From the NCBI GenBank assembly GCA_030836965.1, contig JAUPLM010000082.1, positions 1 through 8,800 of the forward strand: a stretch of 8,800 nucleotides of DNA, read 5' to 3'. Shown one piece after another: positions 1-5,925 of the stretch; the first letter of the stretch is position 1, and every line of letters begins with the position of its first letter. A program made the position numbers and the translations under genes. The notes under the pieces are model-generated. The model was not told the origin of the DNA, did no database searches, and saw nothing but the letters and a program-made list of their open reading frames with translations. Origin of the DNA: Thermodesulfobacteriota bacterium (GTDB taxonomy: Bacteria; Desulfobacterota; Desulfobacteria; Desulfobacterales; RPRI01).

Positions 1-51
1 AAAACAGATTGTAAAGAGCGCCGTCAAAACTGACATTTTACTGAATTTCAT
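1..51 (-). CDS. 5' end of a gene for a probable exported protein (partial)
   Basis: Only the first 17 codons are in the window. They read MKFSKMSVLTALFTICF, which is a short basic N-terminus followed by a hydrophobic stretch, as in the start of a signal peptide or lipoprotein signal. The start is supported by a near-perfect ribosome binding site, AAAGGAGG at 57-64, five bases before the ATG at 49-51. A predicted promoter lies upstream (137-164), and a terminator separates this gene from the CoA-transferase genes. Nothing can be said about its function because the mature protein is outside the window. The start is fairly sure; the exported nature is inferred from 17 residues only. Confidence 0.62.
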   Translation of the reverse strand, partial: MKFSKMSVLTALFTICF

Positions 52-121
52 CTGTTCCTCCTTTCATTAATGCCTTTTCCGATTTATTTGCCCAAAAAAA
101 GAACTATGTTCATTAGCCAAA

Positions 122-183
122 GGTTATTCAGGAGTTACATTACAGCTATGGGTTTTTTTGTCAAGAAAAAACCTGAATAGACC
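122..183. repeat. Inverted repeat flanking a predicted promoter
   Basis: GGTTATTCAGG at 122-132 is the inverted partner of CCTGAATAGACC at 172-183, matching over 11 bases with one extra base in the right arm. A second, nested inverted pair lies inside it: GGTTTTTT at 151-158 and AAAAAACC at 166-173, eight bases each, surrounding the predicted -35 box. The outer arms sit just upstream of the -35 and about at the transcription start, so they could be paired operator half-sites. They could equally be a DNA or RNA hairpin. The repeats are seen directly; any regulatory role is inferred. Confidence 0.5.
137..164 (-). promoter_or_regulatory. Predicted sigma-70-type promoter for the partial gene at 1-51
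   Basis: A perfect -35 box TTGACA (159-164, minus strand) is followed after 16 bases by a weak -10 candidate TAATGT (137-142). Transcription would start near 130 and run into the gene whose ATG is at 49-51. The position between a terminator and an ATG with a strong ribosome binding site supports it, but the -10 matches the consensus at only three of six positions. Confidence 0.45.
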
Positions 184-187
184 GCCG

Positions 188-208
188 GAAAAAATGCCTC
201 TCGGCATC
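188..208 (-). terminator. Intrinsic terminator after the CoA-transferase operon
   Basis: On the minus strand the transcript reads AUGCC-GAGA-GGCAU followed by a run of U, a five-pair stem (six with a closing G-U) on a GNRA-type tetraloop. It begins 13 bases after the stop codon of the subunit B gene. Stem, loop, U tract and position all fit a Rho-independent terminator. Confidence 0.75.
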
Positions 209-220
209 AAATACCGGTGC

Positions 221-997
221 TTAACGCCCTGTCCAGTAACCATCCGGGTCGAGTTCCCTAAGCATTTTAAGTTCATGTTCCGTAGGGACGGGAGTCTCTT
301 CAAGCGTATCAGCCGTCTTAAGCGGCCAGCCCGTATTATCAAGAATGTTCCGGAGAGTTACACCGGGATGAATTGAAACAAGAAGCATCTCTTTTGAAAC
401 GGGATCGAATTTCATGATTCCGCTGGATGTTATAACGGCAGACGGACCGCCTCCGGGAAGTCCCGACTTTTCACGCCATCCGGCTCCGTTCCCGTACCCC
501 GGAGAAGTAATATAATCGACCTTCGAAACAAACCTGTGCTTCTCATGCGCCATTATGATTATGTGCCTTCCGGCAAGACCGGCGAGATCGCATGCCCCGC
601 CGCTCCCCGGGAGCCTTGTAGCGATTTTTCCTGAATTCATGATGTAGCTTGTGTTTAAATTCCCGAAACGGTCGACCTGGGCTCCTCCTATGAAACTGAC
701 ATCAACGGTTCCGTTTTGAAGGAGTCCCATTACATCGGATGTGTCGGAAAGCCATTTTGCCCTGAAAAGATTCGGAAGATCTCCCATAGTAAGAATCGGT
801 TCAGGCGCCGGCGTATCGCGCACAATTCCAAGCTCGTAAACTCCGACTGCATCCGGGGCATGAGTCCGTTTGGCTAGAAGAAATCCTAGCAGCGGAAGCC
901 TCATGCCTACGAAAACAACCTCCCCGTCTGCGATTTCACGCGCGGCGGCAGTAACCATAAGCTCGGAAAGAGTGTATTCTGCTGTATCAGTAGCCAT
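221..997 (-). CDS. gctB: CoA-transferase family I, subunit B (glutaconate CoA-transferase GctB-like)
   Basis: The 258-residue protein resembles the beta subunit of glutaconate CoA-transferase along its length (family members about 260-270). Shared landmarks are the glycine-rich start VVFVGMRLPLLG (27-38), AKRTHAPDA (42-50), the FIGGAQVDRFGNLN segment, GSGGACDLA, and MAHEKHRFVSKVDYITSPG followed by GLPGGGP and GIMKFD. Glu55 in YELG lines up, by eye, with the catalytic Glu54 of the ExG motif in Acidaminococcus GctB, which carries the glutamyl-CoA thioester. The protein should therefore be a real transferase half working with the subunit A encoded just upstream, in the cytoplasm. The ATG at 997 overlaps the end of subunit A by 11 bases, which suggests translational coupling. 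The acyl substrate cannot be read from the sequence: glutaconate is the best-known one, but ring-cleavage enzymes (IpdAB-like) or other dicarboxylates are possible. The symbol is by resemblance. Confidence 0.82.
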   Translation of the reverse strand: MATDTAEYTLSELMVTAAAREIADGEVVFVGMRLPLLGFLLAKRTHAPDAVGVYELGIVRDTPAPEPILTMGDLPNLFRAKWLSDTSDVMGLLQNGTVDVSFIGGAQVDRFGNLNTSYIMNSGKIATRLPGSGGACDLAGLAGRHIIIMAHEKHRFVSKVDYITSPGYGNGAGWREKSGLPGGGPSAVITSSGIMKFDPVSKEMLLVSIHPGVTLRNILDNTGWPLKTADTLEETPVPTEHELKMLRELDPDGYWTGR

Positions 998-1901
998 AAT
1001 TGACAGGTTCAGAGATCATCTGTTTTCGTAACTTAAGTTTTGATATTCGTTCTTTTCCCAGCAGCCTTAGATAATCATCGCTGTTTTTGATATTATCAAC
1101 CCGGAGCCTGAGCCATTTTTCAAATACCTCTGGAGTTTTGCTATCATTGCGGTATTCAATGAATGCGTCATGATCCCTGTTATAATAACCCGGAACAGGG
1201 GAAGGGTGAGCTCCCCAGGGAACATGTACTACTGCATTGACACGAAAGCCCGGGGTTATGACACGATTCGGGTCACTTTCTATAACATAAGGAGAAACGA
1301 TCTCCTCTGCGGTAATTATAATATGCCGGCTTGATAGGCATGCCTCTCTCGTCACACCGAGATTGCCCCACAGATGAGCGTTCCCGTATTCGTCGGATCG
1401 CTGAGCATGTATAATTGCAACATCGGGATTAATTGCGGAAACAGCGGTAAGTAAAATACCCGTAAAAGGGCAGGTGATTTTTTTCAGGGATTGATTCGTT
1501 TTGTAAAGGTCGCTTCCCAGAGCGGTAAACGCCGGCATGAAGGGCACTCCCATTGCTCCCGCCTTAAGAGCCATGGAGATGGTAAGGTTTGAATGATCTT
1601 CCGTTTCGAGGGTTCCTTCTTCCGCTGCACGCCTGAAGTTATATGAAGAACCTGTTATAACGTTGCCGATCCAGGCGGCCCTTGTTTTCCGGACGCATCC
1701 GGCTCCGATCAGCATGTCGAACAGTATATCCGATATAGGGCCGATTAAGGTGAGATTTTTTTTCCTCTGCCTTATTATTTCATGGCCGGCAGCGAAAGGA
1801 ATCAGGGTTTCGAGAGAAGTGCCCATTACAGCTTCTGCGCCGTCAGGCACATACTGTTTTATGGCTTCGGAAAGGCTCATCAGTTTGGAAGCAGGCGCCA
1901 T
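987..1901 (-). CDS. gctA: CoA-transferase family I, subunit A (glutaconate CoA-transferase GctA-like)
   Basis: The 304-residue protein is the alpha half of a two-subunit class I CoA transferase. Family landmarks are the N-terminal GAEAVMGTSLET (21-32), GVPFMPAFTALGSDL (118-132), NPDVAIIHAQRSDEYGNAHLWG (158-179), ITAEEIV (196-202), and VPWGAHPSPVPGYYNRD (227-243), the last typical of GctA/IpdA-type subunits. GctA is about 320 residues, so length is normal. The alpha subunit forms most of the CoA pocket while the catalytic Glu is supplied by subunit B, which overlaps this gene by 11 bases. The ATG at 1901 is chosen because AAGGAT lies five bases upstream (1907-1912); the in-frame ATG at codon 8 has no such site. 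The gene has its own predicted promoter (2131-2159), and its leader carries a large palindromic element. Substrate is unknown; an IpdA-like hydrolase half is the main alternative, made less likely by the intact Glu in subunit B. Confidence 0.82.
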   Translation of the reverse strand: MAPASKLMSLSEAIKQYVPDGAEAVMGTSLETLIPFAAGHEIIRQRKKNLTLIGPISDILFDMLIGAGCVRKTRAAWIGNVITGSSYNFRRAAEEGTLETEDHSNLTISMALKAGAMGVPFMPAFTALGSDLYKTNQSLKKITCPFTGILLTAVSAINPDVAIIHAQRSDEYGNAHLWGNLGVTREACLSSRHIIITAEEIVSPYVIESDPNRVITPGFRVNAVVHVPWGAHPSPVPGYYNRDHDAFIEYRNDSKTPEVFEKWLRLRVDNIKNSDDYLRLLGKERISKLKLRKQMISEPVNYGY

Positions 1902-1920
1902 TTTCGATCCTTATGAGATT

Positions 1921-2112
1921 TTATGAATTCGGAAAAAACCATATGCGAACGGATTTGAGATTTTTGGGAAATAGGTTTTTAAATTGCTTAAGCGTTAAAA
2001 TCACAAGCCTTTGAGGGCGTTAGCCCATACCTTCTTGCGATTTAGCGAAGTAATTTAAAAATCCCCAAAAAGCTCATTAAGATAGCATATTTGGATTTTT
2101 TGCGAGACCATC
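1921..2112. mobile_element. Large imperfect palindrome, MITE-like or REP-like element
   Basis: This gene-free stretch folds back on itself around a centre at 2019-2022. Matching pieces from the centre outward are: GGGC (2015-2018) with GCCC (2023-2026); TTAAAATCACAAG with CTTGCGATTTAG; TTTTTAAATT (1976-1985) with AATTTAAAAA (2052-2061), perfect over ten bases; GAG..TTTTTGGG (1957-1968) with CCCAAAAAGCTC (2064-2075); ATATGC (1941-1946) with GCATAT (2085-2090); and CGGAAAAAACC near 1930 with GGATTTTTTGCG near 2093-2104. Outermost matches are weaker, so the ends are approximate. No open frame lies inside. This long palindrome with terminal inverted repeats and no coding capacity looks like a non-autonomous transposable element, although a structured leader RNA is possible. 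A target-site duplication was not identified. It lies in the leader of the CoA-transferase genes. Confidence 0.6.
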
Positions 2113-2130
2113 AACTTTACAGGCTGTTTA

Positions 2131-2159
2131 AAAATATCGGAACGGCAGTTACGAGTCAA
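2131..2159 (-). promoter_or_regulatory. Predicted sigma-70-type promoter for the CoA-transferase operon
   Basis: TTGACT (2154-2159, minus strand, five of six consensus bases) is followed after exactly 17 bases by TATTTT (2131-2136, four of six). It lies 36 bases beyond the terminator of the ribosomal operon and points at the subunit A gene. Transcription starting near 2124 would give a leader of about 220 bases containing the palindrome. Box quality and placement agree; there is no experimental support. Confidence 0.55.
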
Positions 2160-2194
2160 GGGATAAAGTTATTTTGCAACGGTATCTTTTAAAA

Positions 2195-2229
2195 CAAAAA
2201 AAGCCCAGGTTAAGAAACCCGGGCTTTTT
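2195..2229 (-). terminator. Strong intrinsic terminator ending the alpha operon
   Basis: On the minus strand AAAAAGCCCGGGUU pairs with AACCUGGGCUUUUU around a four-base loop (UCUU), giving 14 pairs including one G-U, followed by an unbroken U run and then G. The G-U pair would be an A-C mismatch on the other strand, so the structure suits transcription in the direction of the ribosomal genes. It starts 30 bases after the rplQ stop codon. Confidence 0.93.
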
Positions 2230-2259
2230 ATATTTATAAAGGTCAGATGTTTTAATTAT

Positions 2260-2784
2260 TCAGGAATCGGCATCCGTCGCTTTTTCCGCAACCGGTTCTG
2301 CGCCGCTTTTTTCAGGCGCAGAAACAGCTTTCGCTTCCTTTTTTGCTTTGGCAGGTTTTTGGACTCCGGCTTTTTTCTTAACGGGAGCTTTTGCTTTTTT
2401 TCTGGTTGCCTCTTTCTTTTTGCTCTTTTCCGGGGCTATCAGTTCAACTATGGAAACCGGCGCGGCATCCCCTGGACGCCTTCCGTCCTTTACTATCCTT
2501 GTATATCCTCCGGATACGGAGCCGAAACGTTCGGAAGCTTCCGCGAAAAGCTTATGAACAACATCCTTTTCCCTTACGATGGCAAGGGCCTGGCGCCTTG
2601 CATCAAGGTCACCCTGTTTGGCAAGCGTTACAATTTTATCCGCCCAGCGCTTAAGTTCTTTTGCCTTTACATCGGTCGTGCGGATGCGGTCATATTTAAA
2701 CAGAGATGTTACCATGTTTCTGAACATCGCATCCCTGTGGCTGCTAGTTCTTCCTAATTTTATACCTGCGTTTCGATGTCTCAT
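2260..2784 (-). CDS. rplQ: Large ribosomal subunit protein bL17 with a long C-terminal tail
   Basis: Residues 1-117 are a complete bL17, beginning [20 protein letters not shown] and including [28 protein letters not shown] and [19 protein letters not shown], an rRNA-binding protein of the 50S subunit near the exit tunnel. The family core is usually about 115-130 residues, but this protein has 174. The extra residues 118-174 are low-complexity: Lys/Ala-rich and basic to about residue 152, then more acidic near the end. Such tails occur in some bacterial L17 proteins and are probably disordered. The gene follows rpoA by eight bases, with AAGGAG (2798-2803) lying inside the end of rpoA, so translation is probably coupled. 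It is the last gene of the alpha operon, as usual, and is followed by a strong terminator. Confidence 0.97.
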   Translation of the reverse strand: MRHRNAGIKLGRTSSHRDAMFRNMVTSLFKYDRIRTTDVKAKELKRWADKIVTLAKQGDLDARRQALAIVREKDVVHKLFAEASERFGSVSGGYTRIVKDGRRPGDAAPVSIVELIAPEKSKKKEATRKKAKAPVKKKAGVQKPAKAKKEAKAVSAPEKSGAEPVAEKATDADS

Positions 2785-2792
2785 ATAACAGT

Positions 2793-3812
2793 TTATTCTC
2801 CTTCTGTCTTGTCTTCTTCAGGAGGCATAAATCCTTCCAGTTTCATACCCAGAGAAAGGCCCATTTCATTCAATACTTCCTTGATCTCGTTCAGGGATTT
2901 TCTTCCGAAATTCTTGGTCTTGAGCATTTCCGCTTCCGTCTTGCTGACAAGCTGATATATCTTCAGTATATCGGCGTTCTTCAGGCAATTTGCGCTTCTA
3001 ACGGAAAGTTCAAGCTCTTCAACACTCCGGTAAAGATTTTCATTAAACTGGGGCTTCTGCCGTTTGTCTGCTTTCTTCTCCGCTTCAGGCTCAAGCTTTT
3101 CATCAAAATTGATGAATATCGTCATCTGTTCTTTTAATATTTTTGCCGAATATGAAACCGCATCCTCAGGCGAAATACTGCCGTCGGTCCATACCTCCAT
3201 CGTAAGCTTGTCATAATCGGTTCTCTGTCCGACACGGGCGTTTCCTACCACATAGTTTACGCGCTTAATGGGTGAAAATACGGCGTCAATCGGAATAGTT
3301 CCTACGGGTGCGTTTTCATCCTTGTTCGCTTCCGACAGGGAGTAACCTTTCCCCAACTTTATCGTCATGGTCGCTTTTAAAACCGCGTTTTCAGACAGAG
3401 TAGCGATATGAAGATCAGGATTTAAAACTTCACATTTACCGTCATCACTTAGAATATCCCGGGCAGTTAAATTACATTCACCCTTTGCGTCTATCCGCAC
3501 GGTTTTCGGATTATTATCCGCAACCCTGAACCGCGCATCTTTAAGATTAAGAATAATTTCCGATACATCTTCAAGTACGCCCGGTATCACGCTGAATTCA
3601 TGAAAAACGGAATCGAACTTTATTGATACTATGGCTGCGCCATAAAGCGAGGAAAGTATTATACGCCTTAATGCATTGCCGATAGTTATTCCAAAACCTC
3701 TTTCAAGAGGTTCACAAACGAACTTGCCGTAGTTGGGCGTACCGGTTACCTGAACCTTCTCGGGCGTAATCATCTCTTGCCAGTTCATGTACATAAGTTC
3801 ATTTGATGCCAT
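2793..3812 (-). CDS. rpoA: DNA-directed RNA polymerase subunit alpha
   Basis: The 339-residue protein (typical 310-345) has both domains of bacterial alpha. The N-terminal assembly domain (about 1-238) carries [17 protein letters not shown] (39-55), [14 protein letters not shown] (78-91) and [20 protein letters not shown] charged linker (about 240-260) leads to the C-terminal domain (about 261-325) with [11 protein letters not shown] and [14 protein letters not shown]. Residues corresponding to E. coli R265, N268, C269, G296, K298 and S299, which contact UP-element DNA and activators, appear intact as R272, N275, C276, G303, K305 and S306. Alpha dimerises to start assembly of RNA polymerase. 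The ATG at 3812 has GGAGA eight bases upstream (3821-3825). A spacer of 158 bases separates it from rpsD, unusually wide for this cluster. Confidence 0.98.
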   Translation of the reverse strand: MASNELMYMNWQEMITPEKVQVTGTPNYGKFVCEPLERGFGITIGNALRRIILSSLYGAAIVSIKFDSVFHEFSVIPGVLEDVSEIILNLKDARFRVADNNPKTVRIDAKGECNLTARDILSDDGKCEVLNPDLHIATLSENAVLKATMTIKLGKGYSLSEANKDENAPVGTIPIDAVFSPIKRVNYVVGNARVGQRTDYDKLTMEVWTDGSISPEDAVSYSAKILKEQMTIFINFDEKLEPEAEKKADKRQKPQFNENLYRSVEELELSVRSANCLKNADILKIYQLVSKTEAEMLKTKNFGRKSLNEIKEVLNEMGLSLGMKLEGFMPPEEDKTEGE

Positions 3813-3842
3813 TTTTATTTTCTCCAGATTTTTTTTCAGAGG

Positions 3843-3922
3843 ACACCTTCTTGTAAATCATATAGTGATGCGGCCCAAATACGGATTGGTTTCCATATAT
3901 TGAAGCCATGGTATATAGGTGT
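3843..3922 (-). promoter_or_regulatory. Possible structured leader between rpsD and rpoA
   Basis: The 158-base gap 3813-3970 has no gene. Within it a perfect six-base pair, AGGTGT (3917-3922) with ACACCT (3843-3848), encloses three small hairpins: ATGG/CCAT (3893-3896 with 3908-3911), CCAA/TTGG (3875-3878 with 3886-3889) and ATCA/TGAT (3857-3860 with 3866-3869). The layout would be a closed multi-branch leader in front of rpoA. Stems of four pairs arise often by chance, so this is a weak call; a simple internal promoter region is the alternative. S4, encoded just upstream, is the known autogenous regulator of the alpha operon in E. coli, which makes a target here conceivable. Confidence 0.3.
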
Positions 3923-3970
3923 TTCACAAAAAACTATTAATTAAGGAATGTCGTCTGTTCCGTTAAATTA

Positions 3971-4600
3971 TTATTTGGAATAAAGTTCCACTATAAGCTG
4001 TTCCTGGATAGGCATCGTTATATCTTCACGGACAGGAAAGAATTTTACTTTTCCCTTGAGATTATCTTTTTCCAGTTCAAGCCACTGTGGAATACCTCTT
4101 CTAACAACAGCTTCCAAAGATTCGATTATTGCTTTTACATTCCGGCTTGGCTCATTCACCTCAATAATATCTCCTGACTTTGTAAGATATGACGGTATAT
4201 TGATTTTTTTGCCGTTAACCCGGAAGTGATTATGTTTTACAAAGTGACGTCCCTGGGAACGCGAACCGGTGAAACCAAGCCTGTAAACAACATTATCAAG
4301 CCTTCTTTCCAGCAATACGAGTAGATTTGTTCCGGTAATATTCTTCTGCCGCTCCGCCCTTTCAAAAAAGAGATGAAACTGCTTTTCTGAAAGCCCGTAC
4401 ATGCGCTTTGCCTTTTGTTTTTCCCTCAGCTGTATACCGTAATCGGAAATTTTTCTCCCGCGCCGCTGACCATGCTGTCCCGGCGCATAGCTGCGCCTGT
4501 CGAATGCGCATTTATCCGAGTAACAGCGATCCCCTTTAAGAAACAGCTTTAAATTTTCCCGCCGGCATAGCCTGCATACTGCACCTGTATATCTTGCCAA
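3971..4600 (-). CDS. rpsD: Small ribosomal subunit protein uS4, TTG start
   Basis: Starting at the TTG at 4600 gives a 209-residue uS4 beginning [15 protein letters not shown], the normal family start and length (about 200-210). AAGGAGG (4606-4612) lies five bases upstream. The same frame stays open to an ATG at 4705, but that would add 35 unrelated residues and overlap rpsK by 31 bases, so it is rejected. C9, C12, C26 and C31 form a CxxC...CxxxxC zinc site, as in zinc-containing S4 of Thermus type. The S4 RNA-binding domain spans about 98-160 ([31 protein letters not shown]). S4 binds 16S rRNA early in 30S assembly and in E. coli also represses translation of this operon. It lies 74 bases after rpsK. 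Confidence 0.97.
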   Translation of the reverse strand: MARYTGAVCRLCRRENLKLFLKGDRCYSDKCAFDRRSYAPGQHGQRRGRKISDYGIQLREKQKAKRMYGLSEKQFHLFFERAERQKNITGTNLLVLLERRLDNVVYRLGFTGSRSQGRHFVKHNHFRVNGKKINIPSYLTKSGDIIEVNEPSRNVKAIIESLEAVVRRGIPQWLELEKDNLKGKVKFFPVREDITMPIQEQLIVELYSK

Positions 4601-4605
4601 ATCTT

Positions 4606-4612
4606 CCTCCTT
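4606..4612 (-). promoter_or_regulatory. Ribosome binding site that fixes the TTG start of rpsD
   Basis: AAGGAGG on the minus strand, five bases before TTG at 4600. Together with the family-conserved MARYTG start, it decides against the longer frame beginning at 4705. Confidence 0.85.
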
Positions 4613-4640
4613 AGTAGTTAAGCTGTCAGCCCTTAAGCTT

Positions 4641-4668
4641 TCGCCTATAGCCTTCAGCCTAATAGCCT
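4641..4668 (-). repeat. Two-copy tandem repeat in the rpsK-rpsD spacer
   Basis: Reading the minus strand, AGGCTATTAGGCTGA (4654-4668) is followed immediately by AGGCTATAGGCGA (4641-4653), the same unit with two bases missing and one change. Further on, TTAAG and CTTAA can form a small stem before the rpsD ribosome binding site. The repeat is visible; whether it matters for rpsD translation is unknown. Confidence 0.4.
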
Positions 4669-4674
4669 GTTTTT

Positions 4675-5061
4675 TTATACCCTGCGTCTTTTCGGTGAAC
4701 GGCAACCGTTATGCGGAATCGGCGTTACATCTTTTATGATTATGATATTAAAGCCTGTTGCCTGAAGCGAACGAAGAGCCGATTCCCTTCCCGGCCCAGG
4801 ACCCTTTACAAACACTTCCACATTCTTCATACCATGTTCCATAGCTTTCTTTGCGGCATCTTCAGCCGCAAGCTGGGCGGCAAAAGGAGTGCTTTTTCTC
4901 GATCCTTTAAAGCCCTGGACACCTGCGCTCGACCAGCCTAAGACATTCCCGGCAGGATCGGTGATAGAAACTATTGTATTATTGAAAGTGGAGTAAATAT
5001 GGACCACTCCGTTGGTAATATTCTTTTTCTCTTTCTTTTTTGTACGGGTTTTTTTCGCCAT
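4675..5061 (-). CDS. rpsK: Small ribosomal subunit protein uS11
   Basis: The 128-residue protein is a full uS11 (typical 117-131). After a basic tail (1-13) come [19 protein letters not shown] (17-35), [27 protein letters not shown] (51-67), [19 protein letters not shown] and the basic C-terminus [13 protein letters not shown] (116-128). The Asn-Gly pair in that tail is where E. coli S11 is known to form isoaspartate. S11 sits on the 30S platform near the mRNA exit. The start is ATG at 5061, 26 bases after rpsM, with only a modest CAGGGG ribosome binding site. Confidence 0.98.
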   Translation of the reverse strand: MAKKTRTKKKEKKNITNGVVHIYSTFNNTIVSITDPAGNVLGWSSAGVQGFKGSRKSTPFAAQLAAEDAAKKAMEHGMKNVEVFVKGPGPGRESALRSLQATGFNIIIIKDVTPIPHNGCRSPKRRRV

Positions 5062-5087
5062 TTATAAAGCCCCTGTATATTATTATG

Positions 5088-5468
5088 CTACTTTTTTGTT
5101 GCGGCCTTCTTTTTCACAGTTGAACGCTTCGGCCCCTTCCGGGTCCGGGAATTCGTCTTTGTTCTCTGACCCCTCACAGGAAGCGATTTTCTATGGCGAA
5201 GACCCCGGTAACATCCAAGATCCATAAGTCTCTTGATGTTCATTGAAATATCCGTTCGGAGTTCGCCTTCGACTTTGTGTTCGGTATCAATAATCCTGCG
5301 GATACTGTTGACCTCTGTCTCCGACAATTGATCCACTTTGGTATCCGGATTAATGTTAAGCTTTGAGAGTATCGATTTTGATACTGCTTTTCCTATCCCG
5401 TAAATATACGTCAGGCCGATTTCAACTCTCTTATTCTTGGGTAGATCTACTCCTGCAATTCTTGCCAA
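5088..5468 (-). CDS. rpsM: Small ribosomal subunit protein uS13, TTG start
   Basis: The 126-residue protein matches uS13 (typical 115-126). It shows [26 protein letters not shown] (1-26, helix-two-turn-helix region), [41 protein letters not shown] (72-112), and a Lys-rich tail that reaches toward the decoding centre tRNAs. S13 forms subunit bridges from the 30S head. The initiation codon is TTG (5466-5468), not ATG, with GGAGG seven bases upstream (5476-5480). The gene follows rpmJ by 13 bases. The second alpha-operon gene with a TTG start is rpsD; both open with TTG GCA AGA. Confidence 0.97.
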   Translation of the reverse strand: MARIAGVDLPKNKRVEIGLTYIYGIGKAVSKSILSKLNINPDTKVDQLSETEVNSIRRIIDTEHKVEGELRTDISMNIKRLMDLGCYRGLRHRKSLPVRGQRTKTNSRTRKGPKRSTVKKKAATKK

Positions 5469-5475
5469 AGCTTAT

Positions 5476-5480
5476 CCTCC
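5476..5480 (-). promoter_or_regulatory. Ribosome binding site for the TTG start of rpsM
   Basis: GGAGG seven bases before TTG at 5466-5468, inside the 13-base gap after rpmJ. No ATG in frame gives the conserved N-terminus [10 protein letters not shown], so this site settles the start. Confidence 0.85.
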
Positions 5481-5481
5481 T

Positions 5482-5595
5482 CTATCCTTGCCTCTGTTTG
5501 TGTCTTTTATTCTCGCAGATGACTCTTATAACGCCTTTTCTGCGGACAATTTTGCATTTGCTGCATATTTTTTTAACTGATGCCCTGACTTTCAT
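5482..5595 (-). CDS. rpmJ: Large ribosomal subunit protein bL36 (zinc-ribbon form)
   Basis: This 37-residue frame is a complete bL36, starting [20 protein letters not shown] and ending [11 protein letters not shown]11, C14, C27 and H32 are the zinc ligands of the C+ form, so the cell is not using only a zinc-free paralogue. L36 is the smallest 50S protein and packs against 23S rRNA. The ATG at 5595 has GAGGAG eight bases upstream (5604-5609). Its place between infA and rpsM is the standard one. The rpsM ribosome binding site starts at its stop codon. Confidence 0.96.
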   Translation of the reverse strand: MKVRASVKKICSKCKIVRRKGVIRVICENKRHKQRQG

Positions 5596-5610
5596 ATATC
5601 TTGCTCCTCA

Positions 5611-5650
5611 CCCAGATAAATGGGATTATTTTCGGTACCCCCTTAAGGGG
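5611..5650 (-). other. Two small hairpins in the infA-rpmJ spacer
   Basis: The 108-base spacer 5596-5703 holds CCCA-TTTATC-TGGG (5611-5624, minus strand) directly before the rpmJ ribosome binding site, and the perfect palindrome CCCCTTAAGGGG (5639-5650), whose four G-C pairs could close a UUAA loop. Neither is followed by a U run, so they are not terminators. Role unknown; possibly leader structure or processing sites for the distal mRNA. Confidence 0.35.
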
Positions 5651-5703
5651 TGGAAAACGCAGAAAATATTTTCAACTTACCGATATCCCGGGCCGAACCT
5701 CTT

Positions 5704-5922
5704 TTATTTGGTTCTGTAAGTAATTCTGCCGCGCGTCAGATCATAAGGCGACAGCTCAACAGTAACTTTGTCACCGGGAAGAATCTTTATAAAATGCATG
5801 CGCATCTTGCCTGAAATGTGCGCAAGCACCTGATGTTTATTTTCAAGCTCGACCCTGAACATCGCATTCGGGAGCGTCTCAAGAACTGTTCCTTCAACCT
5901 TGATTGCTTCCTCTTTTGCCAT
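5704..5922 (-). CDS. infA: Translation initiation factor IF-1
   Basis: The 72-residue protein, the exact usual length, reads [20 protein letters not shown] (11-30), [29 protein letters not shown] and RGRITYR, which is the single OB-fold of bacterial IF-1. It binds the 30S A site and works with IF-2 and IF-3 in start-codon selection. The ATG at 5922 lies three bases after the map stop codon, and the weak GGGGG site is inside map, suggesting coupled translation. Confidence 0.98.
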   Translation of the reverse strand: MAKEEAIKVEGTVLETLPNAMFRVELENKHQVLAHISGKMRMHFIKILPGDKVTVELSPYDLTRGRITYRTK

Positions 5923-5925
5923 AGT

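Noticed and set aside
158..376. Short plus-strand and minus-strand frames near 124-376
   Set aside because: They overlap the terminator and the end of the subunit B gene, lack ribosome binding sites and resemble no family.
2015..2026. GGGC-GTTA-GCCC as an intrinsic terminator
   Set aside because: No T run follows on either strand; it is the apex of the larger palindrome.
2014..2064. Integron attC-like site, because GGGCGTTAGCCC resembles attC ends
   Set aside because: The seven bases GTTAGCC do not fit the GTTRRRY core, there is no matching inverse core at the right spacing, and no integrase or cassette gene is near. The larger palindrome explains the symmetry better.
4601..4705. N-terminal extension of S4 to an ATG at 4705
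   Set aside because: It adds 35 residues not seen in uS4, overlaps rpsK by 31 bases, and bypasses a strong ribosome binding site five bases before a TTG that gives the conserved MARYTG start.
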